A stretch of 64,000 bases of DNA from Myxococcaceae bacterium (GTDB lineage: Bacteria > Myxococcota > Myxococcia > Myxococcales > Myxococcaceae): positions 19,187-83,186 of the forward strand of contig SECN01000053.1 of NCBI GenBank assembly GCA_004173515.1. The letters are read 5' to 3'. This document shows positions 18,085-34,538 of this stretch, in pieces (within the stretch, counting starts at the first letter, position 1; each line of letters starts with the position of its first letter). The notes beneath the pieces are model-generated. The model made no database searches. It saw nothing but the letters and a program-made list of their open reading frames with translations, and was not told the origin of the DNA. The position numbers and the translations under genes are program-made.

Positions 18085-19821
18085 TCAGGAGAGGGGGGCG
18101 GGCGACGGGCGCCAGCCCGACAGCGGCATCCGGGTCAGGTCGAAGGCGCGGGCGTCTTCATGGCGCGCGTGCAGTTCGGTGAAGAGGCGCGTGCGGACGG
18201 CTTCCGGCAGGGGGCCCTGGGCCCGTCCGCGCCACACGTCCAAGCGGTGCAGCGCCGCGAGCAGCCACGCGGGGTCTCCCAGGAAGGGATCGCTGGACTG
18301 CTGGCGCCACACGTTGAGGCAGGCGCTCGCGGCCATCAGGGTGATGGCGCGCGTGGTGAGTTCGTAGGCCGCCGGGGACGCGGTGACGATGAGCTCCCGG
18401 GGCGCGAGCGCGGCGGACTCACGCCGCAGGACCTCCAGCTCCCGAGCGAAGGCTTCCAGGCGGTCACGCAGGGGCTGCGTTCGTGCACCGTCCCCCAGCG
18501 ACTCCAGTCCCTCCAGCAGCGACCCTGCCAGCCCATCCTGTCCGCCGCCGCTGACGGCCAGCTTGTCGAAGGGCAGGGGCGGCAGCGGCGCGTCCAGGCG
18601 GAAGAGGGCGGCGGGTGCGGGGCGCGGCTGGGCCCAGCCGCGCCGGGCGAGCAGGGGAAGCTGGGGCAGCAGCGTCATCTGTCCGGCGACGCGGGCCAGA
18701 TGGCCGAAGCCCACGGGTTGCAGGTCGCGCAGCAGCTTCTGGAAGACAGCGGTGTCGCCGTCGCGCAGGTAGAAGCGCGCGCCCAGCACGGTGGACAGCC
18801 GTCCCATGGCATCCATCAGGACGCGGGGCACCAGGAACTTCACGGCGGCGGTGGTGAGGCTGGCTTCACGCGGCAGCAGGTGCACGCCGCGCGCGGCCAC
18901 GGTGGTGAAGGCGTCGCACAGCAGCAGGTCCGCGAAGGTGTCCGCGAGCACCGAGCGCGTCTGGGGCAGGTCCGTCACGGCGCGGCCGTACACCGTGCGC
19001 GCTTTGGAGGCCTGGATGGTCGTGCGCAGGCCCGTGTCGACGATGCCCAGGAACATCCCGGGCAGCGCGACGCGCGTCACCTGGAAGGACTTGAGCGCCG
19101 TCTCCAGCCCCTGGCCCGGCGCGCCGAGCACCGCGTCCGAGGGCACCGGGCAGTCCTGGAACGTCACCCCGCCCAGGGGCACGCCGCGCATGCCGGTGGT
19201 GCGGAAGCGGGGCAGATGCGTCACGCGGTCCGCCGGCGCGCGCGTCAGGTCCACCAGCACCTGCGAGTGGTTGCGGCTGCCCGCCCCCGCCTGCGTGCGC
19301 GCGAAGAGCACCACGGCGTCCGCGCGGCGGATGTTGGAGATGACCTGCTTGGTGCCGTTCAGGAGCAGGCCGTCTCCGGAGGGCAGTGCTTCGAACTCCA
19401 CGCGCGCCAGGTCGTTGCCGTGCGCCAGTTCGTAGTAGCCGCACGCGAGCTTGCGCTTGCGCAGGAGCAGGTCCGCCACGGCGTGACGTTGGGCCGCGCT
19501 GCCCGCGGTCCACACGTTGACCGACGCGATGAGCGAGCTGGCGCCGTAGCCCAGACCCAGGCTCGGGTCGCGGCGGAACACCGCGCGCATGAGGGAGATG
19601 AGCCGGGGCAGGTGGGTCATCCGGCCGCCTTCCGACGTGGGGACGAACTCCGACCCCAGGCCGTAGGCATCCAGGAGCTGTTCGCCCGCGTCGAGCAGCT
19701 CTCCCCGCTCGTCCGCGGCGAGCACCTGGGAGAAGCCCACCGGATTGGCGTCGTCCCAGGGATCGCCCAGGCGCTCTTCCAGGGCCTCCACGGAGGTCGG
19801 ATCCACTTGTGGGGTGGTCAT
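18085..19821 (-). CDS. acyl-CoA dehydrogenase-like protein lacking the usual catalytic acid
   Basis: A 578-residue flavoenzyme-family protein. Dehydrogenase features include SLGLGYGASSLIASVNVW, CGYYELAHGNDLAR, LLLNGTKQVISN and FRTTGMRGVPLGGV. At the place where its paralogue next door has the FDGST motif (the position of the catalytic Glu in acyl-CoA dehydrogenases), this protein reads VGFGHLARV, with no acid in line by my alignment. It also carries a C-terminal extension of about 190 residues. The start ATG 19821 overlaps the stop of the preceding gene (TGATG); the longer open frame is a shadow over that gene. I infer it forms a heteromer with the paralogue, one subunit being catalytic. Confidence 0.8.
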   Translation of the reverse strand: MTTPQVDPTSVEALEERLGDPWDDANPVGFSQVLAADERGELLDAGEQLLDAYGLGSEFVPTSEGGRMTHLPRLISLMRAVFRRDPSLGLGYGASSLIASVNVWTAGSAAQRHAVADLLLRKRKLACGYYELAHGNDLARVEFEALPSGDGLLLNGTKQVISNIRRADAVVLFARTQAGAGSRNHSQVLVDLTRAPADRVTHLPRFRTTGMRGVPLGGVTFQDCPVPSDAVLGAPGQGLETALKSFQVTRVALPGMFLGIVDTGLRTTIQASKARTVYGRAVTDLPQTRSVLADTFADLLLCDAFTTVAARGVHLLPREASLTTAAVKFLVPRVLMDAMGRLSTVLGARFYLRDGDTAVFQKLLRDLQPVGFGHLARVAGQMTLLPQLPLLARRGWAQPRPAPAALFRLDAPLPPLPFDKLAVSGGGQDGLAGSLLEGLESLGDGARTQPLRDRLEAFARELEVLRRESAALAPRELIVTASPAAYELTTRAITLMAASACLNVWRQQSSDPFLGDPAWLLAALHRLDVWRGRAQGPLPEAVRTRLFTELHARHEDARAFDLTRMPLSGWRPSPAPLS

Positions 19822-21545
19822 CACGAAGCACCTTCCGTCCGCGCGTCCGCCAGCAGGGAGAAGACACCGGCCGTGTCCACCACGACGTCGGCCAGCCGGT
19901 CGAAGACGCCCGGGTCTCCCGGGGGAGCCTCCGGCGTCAGGCGGGACAGGACACGCACGAGGCAGGCCTCCAGCCAGAGCGCGTCGCGCCACAGGGAACC
20001 TTCCGGTGCCCGCTCCACGTGGTTCAGCCACAGGTGCACGCACGCCGCGCCCGCGAAGCAGGCCTCGTAGTGTTCGGCCAGGTGGAAGGCCTCTGGAGGC
20101 ACGTCACGCGGTGACGGAGGTTGCGCGGCCATGCGCTGGTGCACGGCGTCGGTGGCGCGCTTCAGCGCATGCGCCAGGTCCGCCACCGCCTTCGGCAGCG
20201 CTCCCTGCTCCACGAGCGACTGGAGGCGGAGGACGGCGGCGGGCAGTCCCTGCACGACGCTGCATCCCGCAGTGGAGACGAGGCCCAGGCGCGACAGGTC
20301 GGCTTCGGGCAGCGGGGCGCCGAGCGTCGTCGCCGTCGCCAGTCCGTCCGCGTCCCGCCGCTCCTGGCGGAAGGCCCGGACGAGCACGGGGAACTGGTTG
20401 ATGACCGCGTTGCGGTTGACCAGGGTGCTGCCGTCGAAGATGGCGATGATGCGGTGATCGCGTTCGACCTTCTGGAACAGGCCGTGCGCGTACACGTCGG
20501 AGAGGAACGAGCGCGCGCCCATCAGGTCCGCGAGCTGCGAGATCATCTCGTTGATGACGGTGGGGACGAACGCCTTGGTGAGCGCGGAGGTGAGGCTCGC
20601 CTCGGGCGTGAGGGCGTGCAGGGCCCGGCTGGCCACGGTGCTCACGGCCTCCGCGAGCAGGAGCTGCGTGGCGGCTTCGCCCAGGGGACGGCGCGCCCGG
20701 GGCAGGTCCACCAGTCGGCGCTCGTAGAGCTGATGCTCCTTCGCGAAGTCCACCGTGAGGCGCAGCGCTTGATCCGCGGCGCCCAGCGACATGGCCACCG
20801 CCACGGTGCGGGTGAGCTGCAACGCCTTGAGTACCAGCTCGATGCCGCCGCCCGCCTTGCCCACCAACGCCGTGTCGGGCACGTCCGCGTCCGTGAAGGC
20901 GATGCCGCTGATGTCCGCGCCCCGGATGCCGTGCGTCCGCTCCTTGGGCAGACAGCGGAACGCACTGGGCGGAAGCTGGCGTTTGTCCACCAGGAACACG
21001 CTGAAGCCCCGGGGACCGCCATTGGCGTCGGTCCGCGCGAGCACGCTGATCAGCTCTCCTCGCGTGGCGTTGTTGATGAGCCACTTCTCGCCGTTGAGTC
21101 GCCACCGGCCGTCCACCGTGCGCGTGGCCGACAGCTCTCCGGCCAGCAGGTCGCTGCCGTGGTGGCGTTCGGTCAGCCCCCAGGACACGCGAGCCCCCCG
21201 CGCCACGTCCTGCCCCAGCGCCACGGCCTGCTCCGGGCTGCCGCCCACCCAGGTGCACGCGCCGCCCAGGAAGGTCTTCCCATGGCCGATGGCCGCCGTC
21301 AGGTCGCGCCGGGCCACTGTGCGCCACAGCGCCACGAGCTCGGGGTAGTGCGCGAGCCGTCCCCCATGCCGCGTGGGCACGTAGTGCGCGCCCAGGCCGA
21401 AGGACTCCAGGGCTTGGCACGCGGCGTCCGGGAAGGCTTCCTCGCGGTCCAGCTTCGCGACGAGCGCGGGCGCGAAGGGACCGTCCCCGGTGTCCAGTTC
21501 GCGCAGTCGCGCATCGAGCGCCACGGCGGGGGTGCCGGGATTCAT
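19821..21545 (-). CDS. acyl-CoA (acyl-ACP) dehydrogenase
   Basis: A 574-residue FAD-dependent dehydrogenase. Visible landmarks are WGLTERHHGSDLL (FAD loop), LNGEKWLINNATRG, KERTHGIRGADISG, and FDGSTLVNRNAV, which matches the YEGT catalytic region with Asp in place of Glu. A C-terminal helical extension of about 170 residues follows. The start ATG 21545 overlaps the acyl-AMP ligase stop as ATGA, and its own stop overlaps the next dehydrogenase, so ligase, dehydrogenase 1 and dehydrogenase 2 are translationally chained. The likely reaction is alpha,beta-desaturation of a fatty acyl group on the operon's carrier protein. The substrate is inferred from context. Confidence 0.88.
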   Translation of the reverse strand: MNPGTPAVALDARLRELDTGDGPFAPALVAKLDREEAFPDAACQALESFGLGAHYVPTRHGGRLAHYPELVALWRTVARRDLTAAIGHGKTFLGGACTWVGGSPEQAVALGQDVARGARVSWGLTERHHGSDLLAGELSATRTVDGRWRLNGEKWLINNATRGELISVLARTDANGGPRGFSVFLVDKRQLPPSAFRCLPKERTHGIRGADISGIAFTDADVPDTALVGKAGGGIELVLKALQLTRTVAVAMSLGAADQALRLTVDFAKEHQLYERRLVDLPRARRPLGEAATQLLLAEAVSTVASRALHALTPEASLTSALTKAFVPTVINEMISQLADLMGARSFLSDVYAHGLFQKVERDHRIIAIFDGSTLVNRNAVINQFPVLVRAFRQERRDADGLATATTLGAPLPEADLSRLGLVSTAGCSVVQGLPAAVLRLQSLVEQGALPKAVADLAHALKRATDAVHQRMAAQPPSPRDVPPEAFHLAEHYEACFAGAACVHLWLNHVERAPEGSLWRDALWLEACLVRVLSRLTPEAPPGDPGVFDRLADVVVDTAGVFSLLADARTEGAS

Positions 21546-23359
21546 TCCGCGAACCCCTGATCACCCGTGCCGCGCATCGCGTCCAGCTCCGAGGGCAGGG
21601 CCTGTGGTTGGGACTGACGCGTGTGGGACACCTGGGCGTCCAGTTCTTCATGCAGCGCGGGGAGCGCGTTCGCGAGGAACAGCCTGCGCATGGCGGCGCG
21701 TTGGATCTTGCCGCTGGTGGTGCGCTGCACGCTGCCGGGCTTGAGCAGCACCACGCCGCCCACGCGGATGCCGAACTCCCGCGACACGGTGTTCTTGATA
21801 CGCGTGGCGAGCTGCTGGAAGGCCTCCGTGTCGAAGCGGCCCTTCACCTCGTGGGTGACGACGACCGACTCCTCCTCGTCCGGCGGCGACACGGTGAACA
21901 CGGCGCCAAAGCGCGTGGCCAGCTCCGGGTGCTGCGCCCGCAGCTCGTGCTCCAGGTCCTGCGGGTAGAGGTTGCGGCCGTGGGTGATGAGCATCTCCTT
22001 GATGCGGCCGGTGACGTAGACCTCGCCTTCGAGCATCAGGCCCAGGTCGCCCGTGCGCAGGTAGCCCGCTTCGCCCTCCGCCGTGACGGCCCCGAAGTTC
22101 GCGGACGTGGCGCCCGGGTTGTTCCAGTAGCCGCGCGACACGCTGTCGCCCTTGAGCCAGATCTCCCCCACGTTGCCCGGAGCCCGCGTCGCGCGCGTGG
22201 TCGGGTCCACCACCCGCACGTCGTAGCCCTCCGGCACGCCGCAGCTCACCAGCTCCCGCGCATGCTGGCCTTCGCTGGCGACGCGGTACTCGTGGCGCTC
22301 CAGCGCTTCGGCCACGACGCGGTGGACCACGGGCGCGCGGTGGGCGCGGCCGGAGACGAACACCGTGGCCTCCGCCATGCCGTAGCAGGGGCAGAGGGCG
22401 GACTCGCGGAAACCCGCGGCGGCGAAGCGCTGGGCGAAGGCGCGCAGGGTGGACGCCTGGACGGGCTCCGAGCCGTTGGCCGCGAACTCCCACCGCGACA
22501 GGTCCATCCCGGCGAGCTGCGCGTCGCTGACGCGGCGGCGGCACAGCTCGAACGCGAAGTTGGGCGCCGCCGAATAGCCGATGTCGTGCTTGTCGATCAT
22601 CCGCAGCCACAGGTGCGGCCGCATGACGAATGCGTTGGGTGTCATCAGCACGCACGCGCTGCCCAGGAACAGCGCCGGCAGCAGCTGCGCCATCAAGCCC
22701 ATGTCGTGGTACAGCGGAATCCAGCCGCCGAAGCGCGTGCGGTCCGTGAACCCGAGCGCGCGCTGGAAGCTGGCCACGTTGTGCAGCAGGTTGTGATGCG
22801 ACACCATCACGCCCTTCGGGTCGCCCGTGGATCCGGACGTGTATTGCAGCAGCACCAGCGTGTCGCGGGACGTGGGCGGCATCCGCCACGCATCCGCGTC
22901 GCCCGTGCCCGGCACGTCCGTGGCCAGCACCGTCACCGCGTCCAGCCCTTCGGCCTGGGCCCACTCCGTGACGGCCGCGACGTGGACGCTGTCGGTGAAG
23001 ACGGCGCGCACGCCCGCGTCCCGGGCGATGGACTGGACCCGACGGCGTTGGTGCGCGTACTGCCCGGGCAGCGGGGCGGGGACCGCGATCATCCCGGCGT
23101 AGAGGCAGCCGAAGAAGCCCGCCACGAAGTCCACGCCCACCGGGTAGAGCAGCAGGATGCGCTCACCCTCGGGGAAGCGCGCCTGGAGCCACGCGGCCAG
23201 CCGGCGCGCCTCGGCGTCCAGGCGCTGGTAGCTGAACGTGGTGGACCCATCCGCACGGTCCAGATCGCGCACCAGCGTGACGGCTTCCTGATCGGGACGG
23301 GTCCGCGCGTGTTCGCGCAGCAGGTCGGTGATGTGAGGGGCGTGCTCAAACGCGGGCAT
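21542..23359 (-). CDS. fatty acyl-AMP ligase (FAAL)
   Basis: A 605-residue adenylate-forming enzyme that activates a fatty acid with ATP and loads it onto a carrier protein. FAAL hallmarks are FGCLYAGMIAVPAP near the N-terminus, the P-loop YTSGSTGDPKGVMVSHHNL, GWIPLYHDMGLM, FAANGSEPVQ, YGMAEATVF, YLRTGDLG, and GRIKEMLITHGRNLYPQDLE. The family-specific spacing between RTGDLG and GRIKE fits FAAL rather than CoA ligase. The terminal SGKIQR lysine motif is present. The start at 23359 lies inside the end of the PCP-reductase gene (14-base overlap). It probably starts the assembly line. Confidence 0.93.
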   Translation of the reverse strand: MPAFEHAPHITDLLREHARTRPDQEAVTLVRDLDRADGSTTFSYQRLDAEARRLAAWLQARFPEGERILLLYPVGVDFVAGFFGCLYAGMIAVPAPLPGQYAHQRRRVQSIARDAGVRAVFTDSVHVAAVTEWAQAEGLDAVTVLATDVPGTGDADAWRMPPTSRDTLVLLQYTSGSTGDPKGVMVSHHNLLHNVASFQRALGFTDRTRFGGWIPLYHDMGLMAQLLPALFLGSACVLMTPNAFVMRPHLWLRMIDKHDIGYSAAPNFAFELCRRRVSDAQLAGMDLSRWEFAANGSEPVQASTLRAFAQRFAAAGFRESALCPCYGMAEATVFVSGRAHRAPVVHRVVAEALERHEYRVASEGQHARELVSCGVPEGYDVRVVDPTTRATRAPGNVGEIWLKGDSVSRGYWNNPGATSANFGAVTAEGEAGYLRTGDLGLMLEGEVYVTGRIKEMLITHGRNLYPQDLEHELRAQHPELATRFGAVFTVSPPDEEESVVVTHEVKGRFDTEAFQQLATRIKNTVSREFGIRVGGVVLLKPGSVQRTTSGKIQRAAMRRLFLANALPALHEELDAQVSHTRQSQPQALPSELDAMRGTGDQGFAE

Positions 23360-25054
23360 GGGACCCTTCCTTCTCCGCGCGCGGCGGGGGCAGGTAGCCA
23401 GTGGAGACGAAATAGTCGAGGTAGAGGCGCAGGAAGGCGGGGTCCACCACGCGGCACGCGATGCCGGAACCCTGGAGCGCCGCGTGTAGGTTCGTGGTGT
23501 CGAAGTGCGGCTCGCTGCCCGCGTACCCCACGTCCTCGGACGGTGTGTCCTCGGTGAAGAGCGGATGGAAGCGGGTGAGCGCGTTGTCGTCGCCGCGCTC
23601 CACCGCCGCGCTCAGCTCGCGGTACCACGTGGCGTACGGCACGCGCCGCAGCGGGTAGCCGCACACGTCCAGCATCTCCACGAGTTCGCTCCAGCGCACC
23701 GTGCGTGCGCCGGGCAGGTGGAACGCGGTGCCGTGGCGCTGGCCGCTCAGCGCGACGTGCGCGACGACGCGGGCGCAGAAGTCCACCGGCACCATCTCCA
23801 GCAGCACGTTGAAGTTCAGCGCCGCGCCCAACTGGATGCAGCCCTTCATCGTCTCGTTGAGGAAGGTGTCGGTGGAGCAGGCGCCCGTGTCCTGCGCGCC
23901 GGTGATGAGGCCCGGTCGGTAGATGCACACCGGCAGGCCCCGGTGCCCCGCCAGCGAGACGAGCTTGTCGCCCACCCACTTGGTCTGCCGGTAGCCGCCC
24001 ATGACGCCGGTGGGGTCGGTGAGCTCCGCTTCCGCGAAGTGCTGCGGGCCCGGGTGGCCGGGGAACACCGCGAGCGAGGAGACGAAGTGCACCGGTTTCA
24101 CGCGCTCGCGACACGCCAGCCGCAGCACCTCCAGGGTGCCCAGCACGTTGACGGCCTTCAGGCGCGGGTAGGGCAGCGCGTAGCTGGAGTGCGCGCCGTT
24201 GTGGATGATGACCTCCACCTCCCGGGTCAGCGTCGTGTACTCCGCGCGCGTGAGGCCGAAGTAGGGTCGGCCCAGGTCCCCCGCCACGCCGATGAGGCGG
24301 GCCGCGTCGGCGTCACGCCACAGGCCGTAGCCGGTGAGGTTCTGGCGCACGCGCTCCAACGCCGCGTCCGCGTCCTTCGCCCGCGCGAGCACGTAGAGGC
24401 GCGCGTCGGAGCGATCCAACAGCTCCCGCACCAGGTACGCGCCGGTGTAGCCGGTGCCTCCGGTGAGCAGCACCGTGCGGTACGGCGCGGCTGTGGGCGG
24501 CAGGGTGTCCGGGGTGATGCGGATGTCGTCCGGGAGGGACGCCTCGGCCCACAGGTCCTCGCTGGCCAGACTGCGGGGACTGGCGCCGTGCGCGGACGGG
24601 CCGCCCGTCTTCGCGCCGATCATCCGCACGAGCTCGGAGACGGTGGGACGCTCGAAGAAGCGGCGCATGGCGGGCGCGACCCCGAAGGCCTCCTTCACGC
24701 GCGCGGCCATCTGCGCCGCCGCCACGGAGTCACCGCCCAGGTCGAAGAAGCTGTCCTCCACGCCGACGCGGCCCACACCCAGCACCTCCTGCCAGAGCTG
24801 CGCGAGCCGCAGCTCCTCCGGCGTGGCGGGCGCCACGTGCGCGGTGGTGGAGGGTTCGGAGGGGTCGCCCAGCGGCAGGCGGCTTCGGTCCACCTTGCCG
24901 TTGGGCAGCTTGGGCAGCGTGTCCAGGATGACGAAGCGGGTGGGGACCATCACCTCGGGGAGGTGCTCGCGGGCGAAGGCATCCAGCGCGGCGCGCAGCC
25001 CGGACACGGAGGTGGACAAGAGCGGCGCGTTCGCCGCACGGGAGGTGGCGTCAC

Positions 25055-25058
<4 letters not shown>
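23346..25058 (-). CDS. A-domain C-terminal subdomain + PCP + terminal thioester reductase
   Basis: A 570-residue NRPS termination protein with unusual boundaries. Residues about 25-65 are the last part of an adenylation domain, including MVPTRFVILDTLPKLPNG and the A10 catalytic lysine (NGKVDR), with no A1-A8 core. Residues about 75-150 are a PCP (SFFDLGGDS). Residues about 190-560 are a reductase with LLTGGTGYTGAYL (NADPH), FVSSLAV and the YxxxK pair in GYRQTKWVGDK. It would release the peptide as an aldehyde or alcohol. The ATG at 25058 overlaps the NRPS stop (ATGA) and has a strong AAGGAG eight bases upstream, inside NRPS code. The missing adenylation core is at the end of the NRPS. Confidence 0.9.
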
Positions 25059-32179
<7,121 letters not shown>

Positions 32180-32257
32180 CCGAGCATCCCCCAATCCGGA
32201 ATGACGCCCGTGAAGACGTCGTCCGCAAGGACTTCCCCAAAGCATTCCCCGGCTGGA

Positions 32258-32286
32258 GAGTTACGTTTGATGACAAGCTTGGTCAA
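32258..32286 (-). promoter_or_regulatory. putative promoter of the NRPS operon in an AT-rich leader
   Basis: On the minus strand TTGACC (32286-32281) and TAACTC (32263-32258) are 17 bases apart, 79 bases before the NRPS ATG. The surrounding gap, about 32200-32400, is much richer in A/T than the rest of the window and includes AATAAATTGTAATAATT, consistent with a regulated promoter region. The roughly 300-base gap between 32180 and 32482 holds no gene. Confidence 0.4.
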
Positions 32287-32482
32287 GACAAAACAGATCA
32301 GCCTGGATAGGCACAATCTCGTGACCGAATTGGTTACACGGAATAAATTGTAATAATTGCGGACTGAATTTTTGAAGCATGCGACGTAGCGGTGCTTTTT
32401 CTGCGCCGGATTTCGTTGGGGCCCTGAGGGTCCGGGGCCGGCGGGGTCGCCCGCGTGGGACGGGCGCGCTATCGTGAGAGGC

Positions 32483-33151
32483 ATGCTCCTGCCTGTCCTC
32501 ACCGGTGTCTGGCTGTCCCTGTCCGGTGCGCTGGGCACGGAGCTGCGGCGGGACGGCTACAGCTTCCGTCCACCGGACTCGTTCCGGATGACGCGCTGGG
32601 AGCGCTACGCCGGCTCACACGCGGGCGCGGTGGCGGAGGACGGCTCGCGCACGCGGGGGTTGTCCGCGGCGCTGGCGGACGGCGAGGGACCGGACGCGGC
32701 CACGTTCCTCATCGCCGTGGTGGACGGCGGCTTCTCCGCCAGTCCGTCCGAGCGCGATGCGTTCTCCACCGCCGTGGTCCAACACTTCCAGCGCGAGCTG
32801 GGCGTGGCGCTGACGCCGGAGCGGGTGGACCGGGTGGGCGGACCGGTGCCCCGGGTGGAGGTGCTGGGCACGCTGCGCGAGGCCGGGCAGGTGCGCACGG
32901 TGCTGGTGACGGGGCTCGCGTCGGAGGGGCGCCACGCCGTCGTCACCGTCAGTGCGCCCGCGGACCGCTGGGATGCAATGGCCCCCCGGGTGCAAGCCTC
33001 CCTGGAGACCTTCCGGATGGAGGCCCCGGTGACGGGCGTCATCTCCAAGCGGCTCGCCGGAGCCCTGGCGGGCACCCTGGCGGGGGCGCTGCTCGTCTCC
33101 TATGCCGCCTGGCGGCGCCGTCGTCAGGGGGAGGGGCCCGCTTCGGCGTAG
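32483..33151 (+). CDS. hypothetical exported protein with C-terminal membrane anchor
   Basis: A 222-residue protein I do not recognise. An N-terminal signal sequence (MLLPVLTGVWLSLSGALG) leads into a domain with ELRRDGYSFRPPDSFRMTRWE, ATFLIAVVDGG, VRTVLVTGLASEGRHAVVTVSAP and APRVQASLETFRM, a pattern resembling PsbP/DUF1795-like exported domains that begin with a GYSFRxPDxFR sequence. A hydrophobic segment (LAGALAGTLAGALLVSYAAW) near residue 205 followed by RRRRQ suggests anchoring with a short cytoplasmic tail. The ATG at 32483 is used; a GTG at 32474 is possible. It diverges from the NRPS operon and is followed 52 bases later by a protease gene. Confidence 0.6.
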   Translation: MLLPVLTGVWLSLSGALGTELRRDGYSFRPPDSFRMTRWERYAGSHAGAVAEDGSRTRGLSAALADGEGPDAATFLIAVVDGGFSASPSERDAFSTAVVQHFQRELGVALTPERVDRVGGPVPRVEVLGTLREAGQVRTVLVTGLASEGRHAVVTVSAPADRWDAMAPRVQASLETFRMEAPVTGVISKRLAGALAGTLAGALLVSYAAWRRRRQGEGPASA

Positions 33152-33203
33152 GGGGCGCGACGCATCCCCGGGACGGCTCGCGCTGGGATACGGTGCCGCG
33201 CCC

Positions 33204-34538
33204 ATGTTCTCCCTCCTTCTCGTCGCCGTGCTCGCGCAGGGGCCCCTGACGCCCCCGGGCCCGCCGACCCCCCCGGTGCCGGCACCGGATGCCGGCGTCG
33301 TGGACGCGGTGGTGCCGCCGCTCCCGGTGGCCTCGCTGCCTCCCGCCACCCACGACCTGTTCCGCCGCATCCAGGGGCGCGTCGCGCAGGTGCGCATCAT
33401 CGAGCGCCGCTCCGGCACCAAGTCCTCCATCGGCTCCGCGTTCTTCGTGAGCGACAAGGGCCACGCGCTCACGAACTACCACGTGGTCTCCGACGTGGTG
33501 CTCCACCCGGAGGACTACACCGCGGAGCTGGATCGGGGTGACTCCACGGTGCCGGTGCGCCTGTTGTCCGTGGACGTGGCCAGCGACCTGGCCGTCATCC
33601 AGGTGGAGGCGCCCGTCGCGGACTTCTTCAAGCTGGAGGACCGTGAGCCGCCGCAGGGCACGCGCCTGTTCGCCATGGGCAACCCGCGCGACCTGGGCAC
33701 CACCATCGTGGAGGGCACGTACAACGGCCTCGTGCGCGACGCCCTCTACGAGCGCGTGCACTTCTCCGGCGCCATCAACCCTGGCATGAGCGGCGGGCCC
33801 ACGCTCAGCGGCGAGGGCGGCGTGGTGGGCGTCAACGTGGCCACCATGGGCAACCAGGTGGGCTTCCTCGTGCCGGTGGCGAGAGCGCGGCAGTTGTTGG
33901 ATCGCACGCTGGCGCTGGAGGCCCCGCCGGACGCGGCCGCGCTGATGGCGTCCGTGCGCGAGCAGCTGCTGGCCAACCAGCAGCGCATCACCGACCGGCT
34001 GATGGCCACGGAGCTGCCGAAGCAGGTGCTGGGCGAGTACCGCGTCCCGGGCCGCTGGAGTCCGTTCCTCAAGTGCTGGGGCGACACGCCGCATGATCCG
34101 GAGACGCCCTACACGGTGACGAGCTACCAGTGCTCCTCCGAGGAGGACATCTTCCTGTCCTCCAGCCACCGCACGGGCGTCGTGTCCTACCTGCACCAGC
34201 ACGTGACGAGCCAGAAGCTGGGCGCCATGCGCTTCTCCGCGCTCTACAGCACGCTCTTCTCCCAGGATCCGGATCCGGTGTCCGCCACGCGCGAGGACGT
34301 CACCAACTTCCGCTGCACGTCGGAGTTCGTGGACGTGAAGGGCCTCACGGTGCGCGCCGCGCTCTGCCTGCGCGCCTACCGCCGCTTCCCGGGCCTCTAC
34401 GACCTGGTGCTCAGAGCGGCCACGCTGAACGCCTCCACGCACGGGGTGGACACCAGCCTCACGCTGGGCGGCTTCTCCGCGGAGAACGCGCGCAAGCTGG
34501 CGCGCCGCTACCTGGAGGGCTTGTCGTGGACGAAGTGA
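33204..34538 (+). CDS. trypsin-like (S1/HtrA-type) serine protease, exported
   Basis: A 444-residue protease without a PDZ domain. After a short hydrophobic N-terminus (MFSLLLVAVLAQ) and a Pro-rich stretch, the catalytic domain shows His in TNYHVVSD (about residue 93), Asp in VDVASDLAVIQ (about 127) and Ser in INPGMSGGPTL (about 196), with LFAMGNPRDLG in between, the HtrA pattern. Residues 270-444 form a domain of unknown type with several cysteines (LKCWGDTP, YQCSSEED, NFRCTSE, AALCLRAY) that may form disulfides in the periplasm. The gene end overlaps the start of the following FHA membrane protein by 13 bases, so the pair is likely co-translated and functionally linked. Confidence 0.85.
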   Translation: MFSLLLVAVLAQGPLTPPGPPTPPVPAPDAGVVDAVVPPLPVASLPPATHDLFRRIQGRVAQVRIIERRSGTKSSIGSAFFVSDKGHALTNYHVVSDVVLHPEDYTAELDRGDSTVPVRLLSVDVASDLAVIQVEAPVADFFKLEDREPPQGTRLFAMGNPRDLGTTIVEGTYNGLVRDALYERVHFSGAINPGMSGGPTLSGEGGVVGVNVATMGNQVGFLVPVARARQLLDRTLALEAPPDAAALMASVREQLLANQQRITDRLMATELPKQVLGEYRVPGRWSPFLKCWGDTPHDPETPYTVTSYQCSSEEDIFLSSSHRTGVVSYLHQHVTSQKLGAMRFSALYSTLFSQDPDPVSATREDVTNFRCTSEFVDVKGLTVRAALCLRAYRRFPGLYDLVLRAATLNASTHGVDTSLTLGGFSAENARKLARRYLEGLSWTK

